The notes under the pieces are model-generated. The model had not been told where the DNA came from, did no database searches, and worked only from the letters and a program-made list of their open reading frames with translations. A stretch of 64,000 nucleotides of DNA from Comamonas sp. (lineage in GTDB: Bacteria > Pseudomonadota > Gammaproteobacteria > Burkholderiales > Burkholderiaceae_C), in the NCBI GenBank assembly GCA_021166775.1, contig JAJPEQ010000006.1, forward strand, positions 186,001 to 250,000, read 5' to 3'. This document shows, in pieces, positions 1-11,866 of this stretch. The stretch's first letter is position 1; every line of letters starts with the position of its first letter. A program made the position numbers and the translations under genes.

Positions 1-2
1 GC

Positions 3-305
3 AAGCGCCCCGACGCCCGCCCGGTGCTGCATTTGAGCCCGAGCCCGTCCGTTTTGTCACAAGGTGCAACCGCCACGCTCGGCGGGGGGGATCACGATCA
101 CCATTGGTGGCGCGCAGCCGTCTCCATCGTCTGGATCGCCGCGCTGCTGATCGGGCTGGCCTGGGTGCATCAGACGCAGGTGGAGAATGTCACCACCGAA
201 CTGACCGAAATCGATACCGCGCTGCTCACCGATGACCTGCCGCCATCGGCCTACGCCGACCCGGGATTCACGCAATTCATCAAGTCCAGTCGCAGCAAAC
301 CCTGA
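3..305 (+). CDS. DUF3619 family membrane protein (5' partial)
   Basis: The reading frame is open from the window edge to the stop at 305, so only the last 100 codons are visible and the true start lies upstream. One transmembrane segment is visible (the WWRAAVSIVWIAALLIGLAWV stretch), followed by an acidic soluble tail ending with a Tyr-Ala-Asp-Pro-Gly-Phe motif, typical of the small DUF3619 proteins of Burkholderiales. These usually sit between an ECF sigma factor and a DUF3106 gene, and a DUF3106 gene does follow 30 bp downstream. Function is unknown. The family call rests on recalled family features plus context. Confidence 0.7.
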   Translation, partial: KRPDARPVLHLSPSPSVLSQGATATLGGGDHDHHWWRAAVSIVWIAALLIGLAWVHQTQVENVTTELTEIDTALLTDDLPPSAYADPGFTQFIKSSRSKP

Positions 306-335
306 TGCCCAGACGCTCCGCCAGACGCTGACTGC

Positions 336-1235
336 ATGCCAGCCCAGCCCACCGACCGCCCATCTCACACCGCTTCCATCGCAGCCTTTGCCCTGTCTCT
401 GGTGCTGTGCGGAGGATTGGCGGTTGGCGGCTGGCTCGCCGCCAGAAAGGTCGAACAGCTGCCGCGCGTGATCCTGCCCCTGCCCAAGGCGATTCCTCCC
501 CTCACTCCGCCCAGGAGTTCCCCGCCAGCCGCGATCGTCGAAGAGGCGGGGCCGAGCTGGAACAGCCTCAGCGGTGAGCAGCGGCACGCACTCGAACCCC
601 TGCAAAAGCACTGGGGGACGCTGACCGAGGCGCAGAAGCGCAAGTGGATTTCTCTCGCGCGGAACTTTCAAAAGCTGTCCGCCGCCAACCAGGCCAAGAT
701 TCAGGATCGCATGGCGGCCTGGGCAGCGCTGACCCCTGAACAGCGCAATCGGGCCCGGCTGAATTTTGCCGCCACACGAAAAATCACTCCGCCGGCCAAA
801 CAGGAACAGTGGGACGCCTACCAGGCCTTGAGCGAAGAAGCCCGGCGGGCGCTCGCCGCCCGCGCCGCCCACCAGGCCCAGGGAGCGGCAATCGCGGTGA
901 GTCCGGCGGCTCCGCACAAATTCGTCAAGGTCCCCGCGGCCGACTCGGGTGGCGCCTCGATCGCGCCCAATGCCCCCAAGGTGCTTCCTCCGGTCGTGGA
1001 CATGGTGCCCGTGCCCGTGCCCGTTCCGGCTACCGCGCCCCCTGCCACCGCACCGGTTCCCGCAGCTGAAACGCCGCCGGTGCACGCGGAACCGGTTCCC
1101 ATGCCGTCGGCCACCGTCACCTCGCTGCCGCCGCTGCCGGAGGAGTCGGCCTCGCCTCCGGTACAGTCCGAAAGTCCGGCCCCTGCGCCTGCAGCCCCCC
1201 CGACACCGCCCAACAGCCCGGACATTGCACAGTAA
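336..1235 (+). CDS. DUF3106 domain-containing protein
   Basis: A 299-residue protein with an N-terminal membrane anchor (about residues 13-36), a DUF3106 region at about 73-165 and a low-complexity Pro/Ala/Val tail from about 190 to the end. The DUF3106 part is rich in short helical repeats of the type LxxWxxLTPEQRxR (for example WAALTPEQRNRAR and WNSLSGEQRHALE). The anchor and tail suggest a periplasm-facing protein. It lies between a DUF3619 and an RDD gene, an arrangement recalled from Comamonadaceae and probably one operon. Function is unknown. The start at 336 places the hydrophobic segment close to the N-terminus. Confidence 0.85.
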   Translation: MPAQPTDRPSHTASIAAFALSLVLCGGLAVGGWLAARKVEQLPRVILPLPKAIPPLTPPRSSPPAAIVEEAGPSWNSLSGEQRHALEPLQKHWGTLTEAQKRKWISLARNFQKLSAANQAKIQDRMAAWAALTPEQRNRARLNFAATRKITPPAKQEQWDAYQALSEEARRALAARAAHQAQGAAIAVSPAAPHKFVKVPAADSGGASIAPNAPKVLPPVVDMVPVPVPVPATAPPATAPVPAAETPPVHAEPVPMPSATVTSLPPLPEESASPPVQSESPAPAPAAPPTPPNSPDIAQ

Positions 1236-1265
1236 TGGGCCTCGAACGGCCGACCTCACTCCGAC

Positions 1266-1808
1266 ATGCCGACCACGAGTCAACCGCCACTTGAAGGCAG
1301 CACCGCCCCTCTGCCTGCCGACCTGCAAGCTCCTGCCCTGTGGCGGCGCCTGGCGTGCTGGTTTTATGAGGGTGTGCTGCTTTTCGGACTGGTCTTCATT
1401 GCCGACTATCTGTTCGACACGCTGAGCCAGTCGCGCAATGCACTGGCCCACCGTGAGCTGCGCATGGGCTATCTCTTCGTGGTGTTCGGCATCTACTTCG
1501 GCTGGTTCTGGTCGCGTGGGCAGACGCTGGCGCAGAAAACCTGGCACATTCGTGTCGTGGATACCAAGGGACAAACCGTCAGCCAGCCGCGCGCGGTGCT
1601 GCGCTATGTGCTCGCCTGGGTGTGGTTCCTGCCGCCGCTGGCCGCGTACAGCCTGGGGCTGCCGCTGCTCACCACGCTGGGCCTGCTGGTGCTGTGGATC
1701 GTGGCCTGGGCACTGGCCAGCCGCCTGCATCCGCAGCGCCAGTTCTGGCATGACCAGCTCGCCGGCACACGGCTGATCCACGACGCACGCCCTGTGGCCC
1801 GCCGCTGA
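1266..1808 (+). CDS. RDD family membrane protein
   Basis: A 180-residue integral membrane protein with three to four hydrophobic segments. The first is preceded by an Arg-Arg-Leu (LWRRLACWFYEG) and followed by an Asp, the Arg/Asp pattern that names the RDD family. A central WSRGQTLAQKTWHIRVVD segment matches the conserved GxTxGKxxxxxRVV region of RDD proteins. It starts 30 bp after the DUF3106 gene and ends 7 bp before dgkA, so co-transcription is likely. RDD proteins have been linked to ion or osmolyte transport, but nothing here identifies a substrate. Confidence 0.85.
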   Translation: MPTTSQPPLEGSTAPLPADLQAPALWRRLACWFYEGVLLFGLVFIADYLFDTLSQSRNALAHRELRMGYLFVVFGIYFGWFWSRGQTLAQKTWHIRVVDTKGQTVSQPRAVLRYVLAWVWFLPPLAAYSLGLPLLTTLGLLVLWIVAWALASRLHPQRQFWHDQLAGTRLIHDARPVARR

Positions 1809-1815
1809 ACCGGCC

Positions 1816-2211
1816 ATGCAAGCCATGCCCCCCCATCCCCACAAGCAGCGCACGGGCCTCGTGCGGCTGTGGCATGCCACGGGGTACTCCCTGGCGGGCC
1901 TGCGCTCCGCCTGGGGCGAAAAAGCCTTCCGCCAGGAAGCGCTGCTGGCCCTCGTGCTGCTGCCGCTGTCGTTCTGGCTGGCACAGGACTGGATGCAAAC
2001 CGCGCTGCTCGCGGGCGTCGTCATGCTGGTGCTGATCGTCGAGCTGCTCAACTCCGGGATCGAGACGGCCATCGACCGCTTCGGCGGCGAACTGCACCCG
2101 CTCTCCAAACGCGCCAAGGACCTGGGCAGCGCGGCGGTGCTGCTCGCGCTGCTGCTGGCCGGTGGCGTCTGGGCACTGGCGCTTTACCACCGATTCTTCA
2201 CGCATGGCTGA
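1816..2211 (+). CDS. dgkA: Diacylglycerol kinase (prokaryotic DgkA type)
   Basis: A 131-residue membrane enzyme that phosphorylates diacylglycerol to phosphatidic acid, recycling lipid released when membrane-derived glycans are made. Three hydrophobic helices fit the DgkA fold. The family signature is clear: EKAFRQE near residue 35, ELLNSGIETAIDR near residue 75 and KRAKDLGSAAV near residue 97, which carry the catalytic and Mg-binding Glu/Asn residues. It starts 7 bp after the RDD gene. Its last 8 bases overlap the start of the following LOG-family gene, pointing to translational coupling. Confidence 0.93.
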   Translation: MQAMPPHPHKQRTGLVRLWHATGYSLAGLRSAWGEKAFRQEALLALVLLPLSFWLAQDWMQTALLAGVVMLVLIVELLNSGIETAIDRFGGELHPLSKRAKDLGSAAVLLALLLAGGVWALALYHRFFTHG

Positions 2212-2797
2212 ACCCGCCTTTTCCATCTGCGTCTATCTTGGCTCGCGCCCGGGCAACAACCCGCTGTTCACGCAGGCGGCGCAGACCGTGGGGCGCTGGA
2301 TCGGCGAGCACCATGGCCAGCTGGTGTACGGCGGCGGCAACAGCGGCCTGATGGGCGTGCTCGCGCTGGCGACCAAGGATGCGGGCGGGCGTGTGGTCGG
2401 CATCATTCCGCGGGCGCTGGTGAACAAGGAACTGGCCAATCGCGCGTGCGACGAGCTGCACATCGTCCAGACCATGCACGAGCGCAAGGCCATGATGGCC
2501 GAACGCAGCGACGCCTTTCTCGCCCTTCCCGGCGGCATCGGCACGCTGGAGGAATTGTTCGAGGTCTGGACCTGGCGCCAGCTCGGCTACCACGACAAGC
2601 CTATTGGCGTGCTCGACGCCGACGGATATTACCGCCAGATGCTGGACTTTCTGAATCACTCGGTCGAGAGCGGCTTCATGGGCGACTGGCAGATGGAACT
2701 GGTTCGTGTGGGCCGTTCGGTGCCCGAACTGCTGTCGGCGCTGGTGCAGGAAGCGGGCCTGCCCAAGGGCACGAAGCCGCTGCGCAGCGTGATCTGA
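2204..2797 (+). CDS. LOG family protein (TIGR00730; cytokinin riboside phosphate phosphoribohydrolase-like)
   Basis: A 197-residue Rossmann-fold protein of the Lonely Guy family, which hydrolyses nucleoside 5'-monophosphates to a free base and ribose 5-phosphate. Both family motifs are visible: LVYGGGNSGLMG near residue 40 and the catalytic PGGIGTLEELFEVWTWRQLG near residue 108. I chose the ATG at 2204, overlapping the dgkA stop, because upstream codons in this frame only restate dgkA sequence and homologues start close to the conserved YLGS segment. The substrate in bacteria is often AMP rather than a true cytokinin precursor. It ends 23 bp before the convergent P-II gene. Confidence 0.9.
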   Translation: MAEPAFSICVYLGSRPGNNPLFTQAAQTVGRWIGEHHGQLVYGGGNSGLMGVLALATKDAGGRVVGIIPRALVNKELANRACDELHIVQTMHERKAMMAERSDAFLALPGGIGTLEELFEVWTWRQLGYHDKPIGVLDADGYYRQMLDFLNHSVESGFMGDWQMELVRVGRSVPELLSALVQEAGLPKGTKPLRSVI

Positions 2798-2820
2798 ACG
2801 GCCCGGGGTCTGCGCTGCGG

Positions 2821-4582
<1,762 letters not shown>

Positions 4583-4696
4583 AACCGGGCGCGGCGCCGT
4601 GCGATCGAGTACCCGGATCCTTGGCGGCGGGGATGAAGCGCCGACCTCCGACCCGGTCTCGCCAGACCCTGCACAATCGGCCCGCAGTGTTCGTCG

Positions 4697-4713
4697 GAAA
4701 AGCGCTTGGCGCT
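4697..4713 (-). terminator. Possible intrinsic terminator after ppa
   Basis: On the minus strand, 17 bases after the ppa stop, AGCGC-CAA-GCGCT forms a short 5-bp hairpin followed directly by TTTTCC. The stem is short, so this is a modest candidate. Confidence 0.4.
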
Positions 4714-4729
4714 CTTCGAGCAAAACCGA

Positions 4730-5266
4730 TCAGCTGTGCGCCTTGGCGTAATTGGCCACGCCGTCCAGCAACTCCTTTTGCGCCGCGGGGATGCCTTCCC
4801 AGCCCAGCACCTTGACCCACTTGCCGTCCTCCAGGTCCTTGTAGTGCTCGAAGAAATGGGTGATGGCCTTCAGGCGCATGGGGTTCACATCCTCCACGCT
4901 CTTCCAGCCGTCGTACATCTTGAGCACCTTGGACGAGGGCACCGCGATGATCTTGCCGTCCACGCCGGCCTCATCTTCCATCTTCAGGATGCCCAGCGGG
5001 CGACAGACCACCCCCACGCCCGGCATCAGCGGATAAGGCGTGATCACCAGCACGTCCACCGGATCACCATCGCCCGAGAGCGTCTGCGGCACATAGCCGT
5101 AGTTGCAGGGGTAGTACATCGCCACCGTGAGGAAGCGATCGACGAACACCGTGTTCGTCTCCTTGTTCACCTCGTACTTGACCGGGTCGGACTCCGCCGG
5201 AATTTCGATGACGACGTTGAAAAGATCAGGGAGCTGGTTCCCCGGGCTGATGTGGTTCAGAGCCAT
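4730..5266 (-). CDS. ppa: Inorganic pyrophosphatase (soluble, family I)
   Basis: A 178-residue cytoplasmic enzyme that hydrolyses pyrophosphate to two phosphates and so pulls biosynthetic reactions forward. Length is close to the E. coli enzyme (176). The catalytic signature [12 protein letters not shown] near residue 65 supplies the three metal-binding Asp residues; the conserved [12 protein letters not shown] near residue 22 and NYGYVPQTL near residue 54 are intact. It is transcribed divergently from hppA, the membrane pyrophosphatase, across a 235-bp region. Confidence 0.96.
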   Translation of the reverse strand: MALNHISPGNQLPDLFNVVIEIPAESDPVKYEVNKETNTVFVDRFLTVAMYYPCNYGYVPQTLSGDGDPVDVLVITPYPLMPGVGVVCRPLGILKMEDEAGVDGKIIAVPSSKVLKMYDGWKSVEDVNPMRLKAITHFFEHYKDLEDGKWVKVLGWEGIPAAQKELLDGVANYAKAHS

Positions 5267-5501
5267 TGGTGCAAATTGCCGCTGTTGAAAAATGAAAATC
5301 CTAGGGTTTACCCCCGGACAAAACAGCCACGAATTTTAAGGAACAAGGCTTGCCGCTTGCTTGCAGCTCGATTTGCGCAGTAGATTAGCGGGGTTGGCCA
5401 ATCGGCTCCGATGGTCTCGGAGGGCGAGGAAGCAACGCGGTGGAAGCACTTCCCGAGCGTTGCGCTTCCGTCTCAGACAGATCAAAACAAGGAGTTCGAC
5501 A

Positions 5502-7568
<2,067 letters not shown>

Positions 7569-7587
7569 GAAAGCTCATCACATGAAA

Positions 7588-7627
7588 GCGGCTGGCGACC
7601 CATCCACGGGCGCCAGCCGCTCTTTTT
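7588..7627 (+). terminator. Intrinsic terminator of hppA
   Basis: A perfect 10-bp stem, GCGGCTGGCG / CGCCAGCCGC, with a 13-base loop is followed by TCTTTTT. It lies 19 bases after the hppA stop. Confidence 0.88.
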
Positions 7628-7785
7628 CATGGCCATTGGCGGCGGCCGCCGAGCAACCCCCCGCCAGCAAACCGCCGAGCCCCGTGGTCTGCCCCAGGCA
7701 GAAATACCGGACCCCCGGGTTTGCACCGTGCGACCGACCTGGGTAGTCCCCGTCAACCAGCCTCAGGCGGCACCGCGAGCAACTT

Positions 7786-7845
7786 CAAAATAGAGAGCTA
7801 CTCCCGCTTTCCACACAAGGTTTTGATGCCACTTTCATCCAGAAA
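7786..7845 (+). repeat. Dispersed short repeat, copy B
   Basis: The segment starts CAAAATAGAGAGCTA, then CGCTTTCCACACAAGGTTTTGATG. It aligns with copy E at 58383 (CAAATAGGAGCTAATAGCGC, then AACAAAGGTTCGAATGG) over about 50 bases with small gaps. It lies in the non-coding gap between hppA and the hemerythrin gene, just past the hemerythrin stop. The rest of 7628-7855 shows no gene or structure that I can support. Confidence 0.5.
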
Positions 7846-7855
7846 CAAGGCTCAC

Positions 7856-8308
7856 TCAGGCGCGCCTGCCCTGCACGGCCTTGCACATCCACCCCTCGGG
7901 CAACCGCGCCGCAGCCAGCGCGTCGGCCAGGCCCGCGTGCTCATCGGCCACGCCGTAAAGGATCTGCTCCTCCTTGGGGTTGTGCACCTGCAGCAGCCCG
8001 AACAACTCGTCCAGATCGTCTTCCATGGATTCAAGGCTCGCGCCACCACGGCAGGCCGCGGCCAGAGACTCCATCAGTGGCCACATCAACCCATGCTCGC
8101 GCTCCATCACCATGATGGAAAGACCAACCGAACCTTCCAGTGCCGGAAAGAGCACCGTCTCCTCGAGATGCAGGTGCGCGCGCAACAGATCGAGCGAGCG
8201 CAGCAGCTCGACCTGGTCGCTGCTGCCATCCATGGCGCCCTGAATGCCGAAGTCGATATCCCGATGCTGCTGCTGCAGCAGCTCACTGGCGCTCTGTGCC
8301 GACATCAC
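7856..8308 (-). CDS. Hemerythrin/HHE domain-containing protein
   Basis: A 150-residue four-helix protein with the spaced His/Glu residues expected for a di-iron hemerythrin-like site: HRDID near residue 16, HLHLEETVLFP near residue 45, EREHGLM near residue 70 and HNPKEEQILY near residue 109. Family members bind O2, NO or iron, or sense redox state. It is a single domain with no fusion and stands alone between hppA and aspA. Two adjacent ATG codons (8308 and 8305) could serve as the start. Confidence 0.85.
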   Translation of the reverse strand: MMSAQSASELLQQQHRDIDFGIQGAMDGSSDQVELLRSLDLLRAHLHLEETVLFPALEGSVGLSIMVMEREHGLMWPLMESLAAACRGGASLESMEDDLDELFGLLQVHNPKEEQILYGVADEHAGLADALAAARLPEGWMCKAVQGRRA

Positions 8309-8412
8309 GTTGTCCTTGTCGATTCAAAATGACCGCGCACCGTAGCACATGCCGCAAACACGCAAGGCAATCCGGGGCTCTGCGGCGTGCAGTCCGCGCC
8401 CCGGCTCAGGCC

Positions 8413-9813
8413 TCACACCGACCGGATCGCGCCGGGCTGCGTGAGCTTGTCGGCCACGAGCAGCTTCTTCACCTCGTCCTGGCTCAGGATGTCGAGCTCC
8501 TCGGCGATCGTGGCGATCGGCTTGCCCGTGGCCAGCGCCGTCTTGGCGATCCTGGCGGCCTTTTCGTAGCCAATCAAGGGGTTGAGCGCGGTGACCAGCG
8601 TGACCGATTCGCTGATGCGCCGCTCGAGCAGGGCGTGGTTGGGCACGATGCCTTCCACGCAATTGACGCGCAGCGTCTCGCAGGCCTGTGCCAGGTGGTG
8701 CAGGCTCTTGTGCAGGCTCCAGCCCATGATGGGCTCGAAAGCATTGAGCTGCAGCTGCCCGGCCTCGGCGGCGAAGGTGATCGCCGCATCGTTGCCGATG
8801 ACTTCGAAGCACACCTGGTTCATCACTTCCGGAATCACCGGATTGACCTTGCCGGGCATGATGGACGAGCCCGCCTGGCGCGCCGGCAGCTTGATGTCGC
8901 CCAGCCCCGCCTGCGGCCCCGACGAGAGCAGACGCAGGTCGTTGGAAATCTTGGAGAGCTTGACCGCCACACGTTTGAGAACTCCCGAGATATCGACGAA
9001 CGCACCCGTGTCGCACGTTGCTGCAATCAGATCGGCGGCCTGCCTGACCGGCACGCCCGACACCTCGGCGAGCCTGGCCGTCACCCGCTCGGCGTAGCCC
9101 ACGGGCGCATTGATGCCGGTGCCGATGGCCGTCGCGCCCATGTTGATCTCGCACATCAGGTGGATGGACTCACGCAGGCGCTTTTCGTCATCCATCACCA
9201 TGGTGGCAAAGGCCGTGAATTCCTGGCCCAGCGTCATCGGCACCGCGTCCTGCAGCTGAGTGCGCCCGATCTTGAGCACGTCCTTGAATTCTCGCGCCTT
9301 GTCCTCAAAGGACCCACGCAGACGCGCCAGCGCACCCAGCAGCGTCTGGATGCCGAACCAGGTCGCGAGCTTGACGGCCGTCGGGTACGTGTCGTTGGTG
9401 CTCTGCGAAGCGTTGACGTCGTCGTTGGGATGAATCACGTCGTAGCGCCCCTTGGCGAGCCCCAGGTGCTCCAGCGCCCGGTTGGCGATCACCTCGTTGG
9501 CATTCATGTTGGTGGACGTCCCTGCCCCGCCCTGGATCACGTCCACCACGAACTGCTCGTGCAACCGACCGGCGATGACATCATCGCAAGCCTTGCAGAT
9601 CGCATCGGCCGTGCGCTGCTCGATCGCTCCCACCTGCACATTCGCCTGCGCCGCCGCTTTCTTGATGTAGGCATAGGCACGCACCAGGTCGGGCATCTCG
9701 GCCACGGAGTTGCCGGTGATGGAAAAATTCTCGACCGCTCGGGCGCTGTGCACTCCCCAGTAGGCATCGTCGGGAATCGCCTTGGTGCCAAGAAAATCGT
9801 GTTCTTCACGCAT
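8413..9813 (-). CDS. aspA: Aspartate ammonia-lyase (aspartase)
   Basis: A 466-residue cytoplasmic homotetramer that deaminates L-aspartate to fumarate and ammonia. The fumarase/aspartase signature GSSIMPGKVNP near residue 316 holds the catalytic Ser loop. The N-terminus EEHDFLGTKAIPDDAYWGVH and QGGAGTSTNMN near residue 96 match aspartases better than class II fumarases. The ATG at 9813 puts the conserved LG-P-AYWGV segment at the N-terminus. The upstream 9814-10035 stretch (222 bp) holds no gene that I can see and presumably the promoter. Confidence 0.93.
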   Translation of the reverse strand: MREEHDFLGTKAIPDDAYWGVHSARAVENFSITGNSVAEMPDLVRAYAYIKKAAAQANVQVGAIEQRTADAICKACDDVIAGRLHEQFVVDVIQGGAGTSTNMNANEVIANRALEHLGLAKGRYDVIHPNDDVNASQSTNDTYPTAVKLATWFGIQTLLGALARLRGSFEDKAREFKDVLKIGRTQLQDAVPMTLGQEFTAFATMVMDDEKRLRESIHLMCEINMGATAIGTGINAPVGYAERVTARLAEVSGVPVRQAADLIAATCDTGAFVDISGVLKRVAVKLSKISNDLRLLSSGPQAGLGDIKLPARQAGSSIMPGKVNPVIPEVMNQVCFEVIGNDAAITFAAEAGQLQLNAFEPIMGWSLHKSLHHLAQACETLRVNCVEGIVPNHALLERRISESVTLVTALNPLIGYEKAARIAKTALATGKPIATIAEELDILSQDEVKKLLVADKLTQPGAIRSV

Positions 9814-10035
9814 GATGAATGAGCTTTCTGAATCGACAGTGGGTTGTCGGGACCCGATCCGCGCCGAAGGCCACGCATCACGGATACCCCGAGCAGGCCT
9901 TGAAGACACCGGCAGCACCCTGGCCCAGATCACGAAACAGGGGCTGTCGAGCAAAGTTTAGTCCCGGGGACCCGGTCTTCCGGCGGGCACCACAACCCGT
10001 CCGCGCCCACGAAGGGGCTTGCGATCGATGGGACT

Positions 10036-10902
10036 TCAGCCCCACGACATCGATCGCATCGAGATGCCCGCCATCTGAAATCCGGTATTGAAAAAACGTA
10101 GCGGCTCGCCCTCATGTACCGCGCCCGCCGCGTACAAAAGAGGGAGGTAATGATCGTGCGTCGGCTGGGCCATTTGAGCGATCTCGCCCCATTGCTGAAA
10201 AGCCATCAGGGCTTGCCAATCCACCTGCTCAACGGCCTGCGCGACCCGGCTGTCAAAAGCATTGGCCCATGTGTAAGTCGCATTGATACCCGCCTCGGTC
10301 CGAAGCGCGCGCAGGTTGTGGACGATGTTGCCGCTGGCCACGATCAGCACGCCGAAATCCCGCAGCACCGCCAGCTGCCGACCCAGGCCAAAATGCTCCG
10401 GGATCGGCCGCTCGTAGGGCATGCTCAACTGCACCACGGGAATGTCCGCTGCCGGAAACATCGGCCCCAGCACGCTCCACGCGCCGTGATCCAGTCCCCA
10501 TTCGCTTTCATCCACCGCGAGCGCCGCACCCGTGTGCGGATCATTCAGCAGCCGGGCGATCGCCTTCGCCGCATCCGGCGCGCCCGGTGCCGGATACCGC
10601 TGCTCGAACAGCTCACGGGGAAACCCGCCGAAATCGTGGATGGTGCGCGGCTGCGCCATGCCTGTGAGACACCAGCCTCCCGGCGTGAGCCAATGCGCCG
10701 AAACGCACAGGATGAGTTGCGGGCGCGACGGACGCGCGAGCAACTCCTGGCCGAGATCACGCCAGGTCAGGTGCCATGCGTTGCGCTCGATCGCATTCAT
10801 CGGGCTCCCATGCCCGACGAACAGCACCGGCATACGCGGTGACGGTTCAAGCACACCCGCCAAAGCCGTGGCGGCGGGCGACGATTCAATGGACGCATTC
10901 AT
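10036..10902 (-). CDS. ygiD: 4,5-DOPA-extradiol-type dioxygenase (LigB/DODA family)
   Basis: A 288-residue class III extradiol ring-cleavage dioxygenase homologue. Conserved metal-site segments are visible: FVGHGSPMNAIE near the N-terminus, CVSAHWLTPGG near residue 87, the ESEWGLDHGAWSVL segment near residue 150 and a His near THDHYLPLLYAAGA in the C-terminal part. E. coli YgiD opens L-DOPA at the 4,5 bond, although the natural substrate is not settled. The ATG at 10902 was chosen because the upstream codons look non-coding. It is divergent from the CoA-enzyme gene. Confidence 0.88.
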   Translation of the reverse strand: MNASIESSPAATALAGVLEPSPRMPVLFVGHGSPMNAIERNAWHLTWRDLGQELLARPSRPQLILCVSAHWLTPGGWCLTGMAQPRTIHDFGGFPRELFEQRYPAPGAPDAAKAIARLLNDPHTGAALAVDESEWGLDHGAWSVLGPMFPAADIPVVQLSMPYERPIPEHFGLGRQLAVLRDFGVLIVASGNIVHNLRALRTEAGINATYTWANAFDSRVAQAVEQVDWQALMAFQQWGEIAQMAQPTHDHYLPLLYAAGAVHEGEPLRFFNTGFQMAGISMRSMSWG

Positions 10903-10983
10903 CGAAACCTCTCTGTCACGACTGCTACAGCCGCCATTGTGCAAGCGATGCAAACTACAGGCTCCCTTTGCCACGACTCACCC

Positions 10984-11865
10984 ATGACGCACCCACCCGT
11001 CCAGGCCCTGAAGGGCATCCGCATCCTGAGCCTGGCGCTGAACCTGCCCGGGCCTGCCGCTCTGATGCGCTGCCACGCCATGGGCGCCCAATGCACCAAG
11101 GTGGAACCTCCACCGCCTCCGGGCATGACCAGCGGCGATCCGATGGGCACGTACTGCGCGCAGGCCTACGAGCAGCTGCACACCGGCATCCGCGTGCTGC
11201 ATGCCAATCTCAAAACAGCTGAAGGGCAGGCGCTGCTGGCGCAGGAGCTTGCGCAGACCGACGTGCTCATCACCTCGTTTCGCCCCTCGGCGCTCGCCAA
11301 ACTCGGCCTGTCCTGGGAAGCGCTGCATGCCCATGACCCCCAGCTCTCGCTGGTGCGCATCGTCGGTGCGCCCGGCGCCGCAGCCGAAGAGCCGGGGCAC
11401 GATCTGACCTACCTCGCACAGGCCGGACTCATCACGGACACCGACATGCCCCCCACGCTCTTCGCGGACATGGGTGGCGCCCTGATGGCCAGCGAAGCCG
11501 TCCTGCAGGTCCTGCTCGAGCGCGCGCGCACCCATCAAGGCTCATGCATCGAGGTGGCTTTGTCAGACGCGGCCGACTGGCTCGCCCTGCCACACGCCTG
11601 GCAACTCACGACCCCCGGTGGCGATGTGGGGGGCGCTCACGCTTTTTACAGCATCTATCCCTGCGCCGATGGGCGCGTGGCCTACGCGGCGCTGGAGCCC
11701 CATTTCGCAGCCAGGGTGCTGCAGCTGCTGGGGTTGTCACCCCGGAGCGACCCGCGCCAGAAGAGCGTGCGCGAGTCCATGGCAGCCTGGACGCGGCAAA
11801 AAACCCGGGCTGAACTCGACGCGCTGGGGCACGAGCACGATATCCCGCTCTACACGATGGCCTGA
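10984..11865 (+). CDS. CaiB/BaiF family protein, alpha-methylacyl-CoA racemase-like (short)
   Basis: A 293-residue class III CoA-transferase-fold protein. It resembles AMACR/MCR racemases: EPGHDLTYLAQAG supplies the His, ADMGGA the Asp and ALEPHF the Glu found at the racemase active site. Such enzymes epimerise 2-methylacyl-CoA esters. It is shorter than the usual 350-400 residues, and the loss is at the C-terminus after the ADGRV-LEPHF segment. Whether it is active is therefore uncertain. The gene is divergent from ygiD and ends 1 bp before the convergent sulfate-binding-like gene. Confidence 0.8.
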   Translation: MTHPPVQALKGIRILSLALNLPGPAALMRCHAMGAQCTKVEPPPPPGMTSGDPMGTYCAQAYEQLHTGIRVLHANLKTAEGQALLAQELAQTDVLITSFRPSALAKLGLSWEALHAHDPQLSLVRIVGAPGAAAEEPGHDLTYLAQAGLITDTDMPPTLFADMGGALMASEAVLQVLLERARTHQGSCIEVALSDAADWLALPHAWQLTTPGGDVGGAHAFYSIYPCADGRVAYAALEPHFAARVLQLLGLSPRSDPRQKSVRESMAAWTRQKTRAELDALGHEHDIPLYTMA

Positions 11866-11866
11866 T

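Noticed and set aside
57-2117. A 686-codon minus-strand frame across the DUF3106/RDD/dgkA genes
   Set aside because: It is Arg/Gly-rich low-complexity sequence with no motif, antisense to three recognisable genes.
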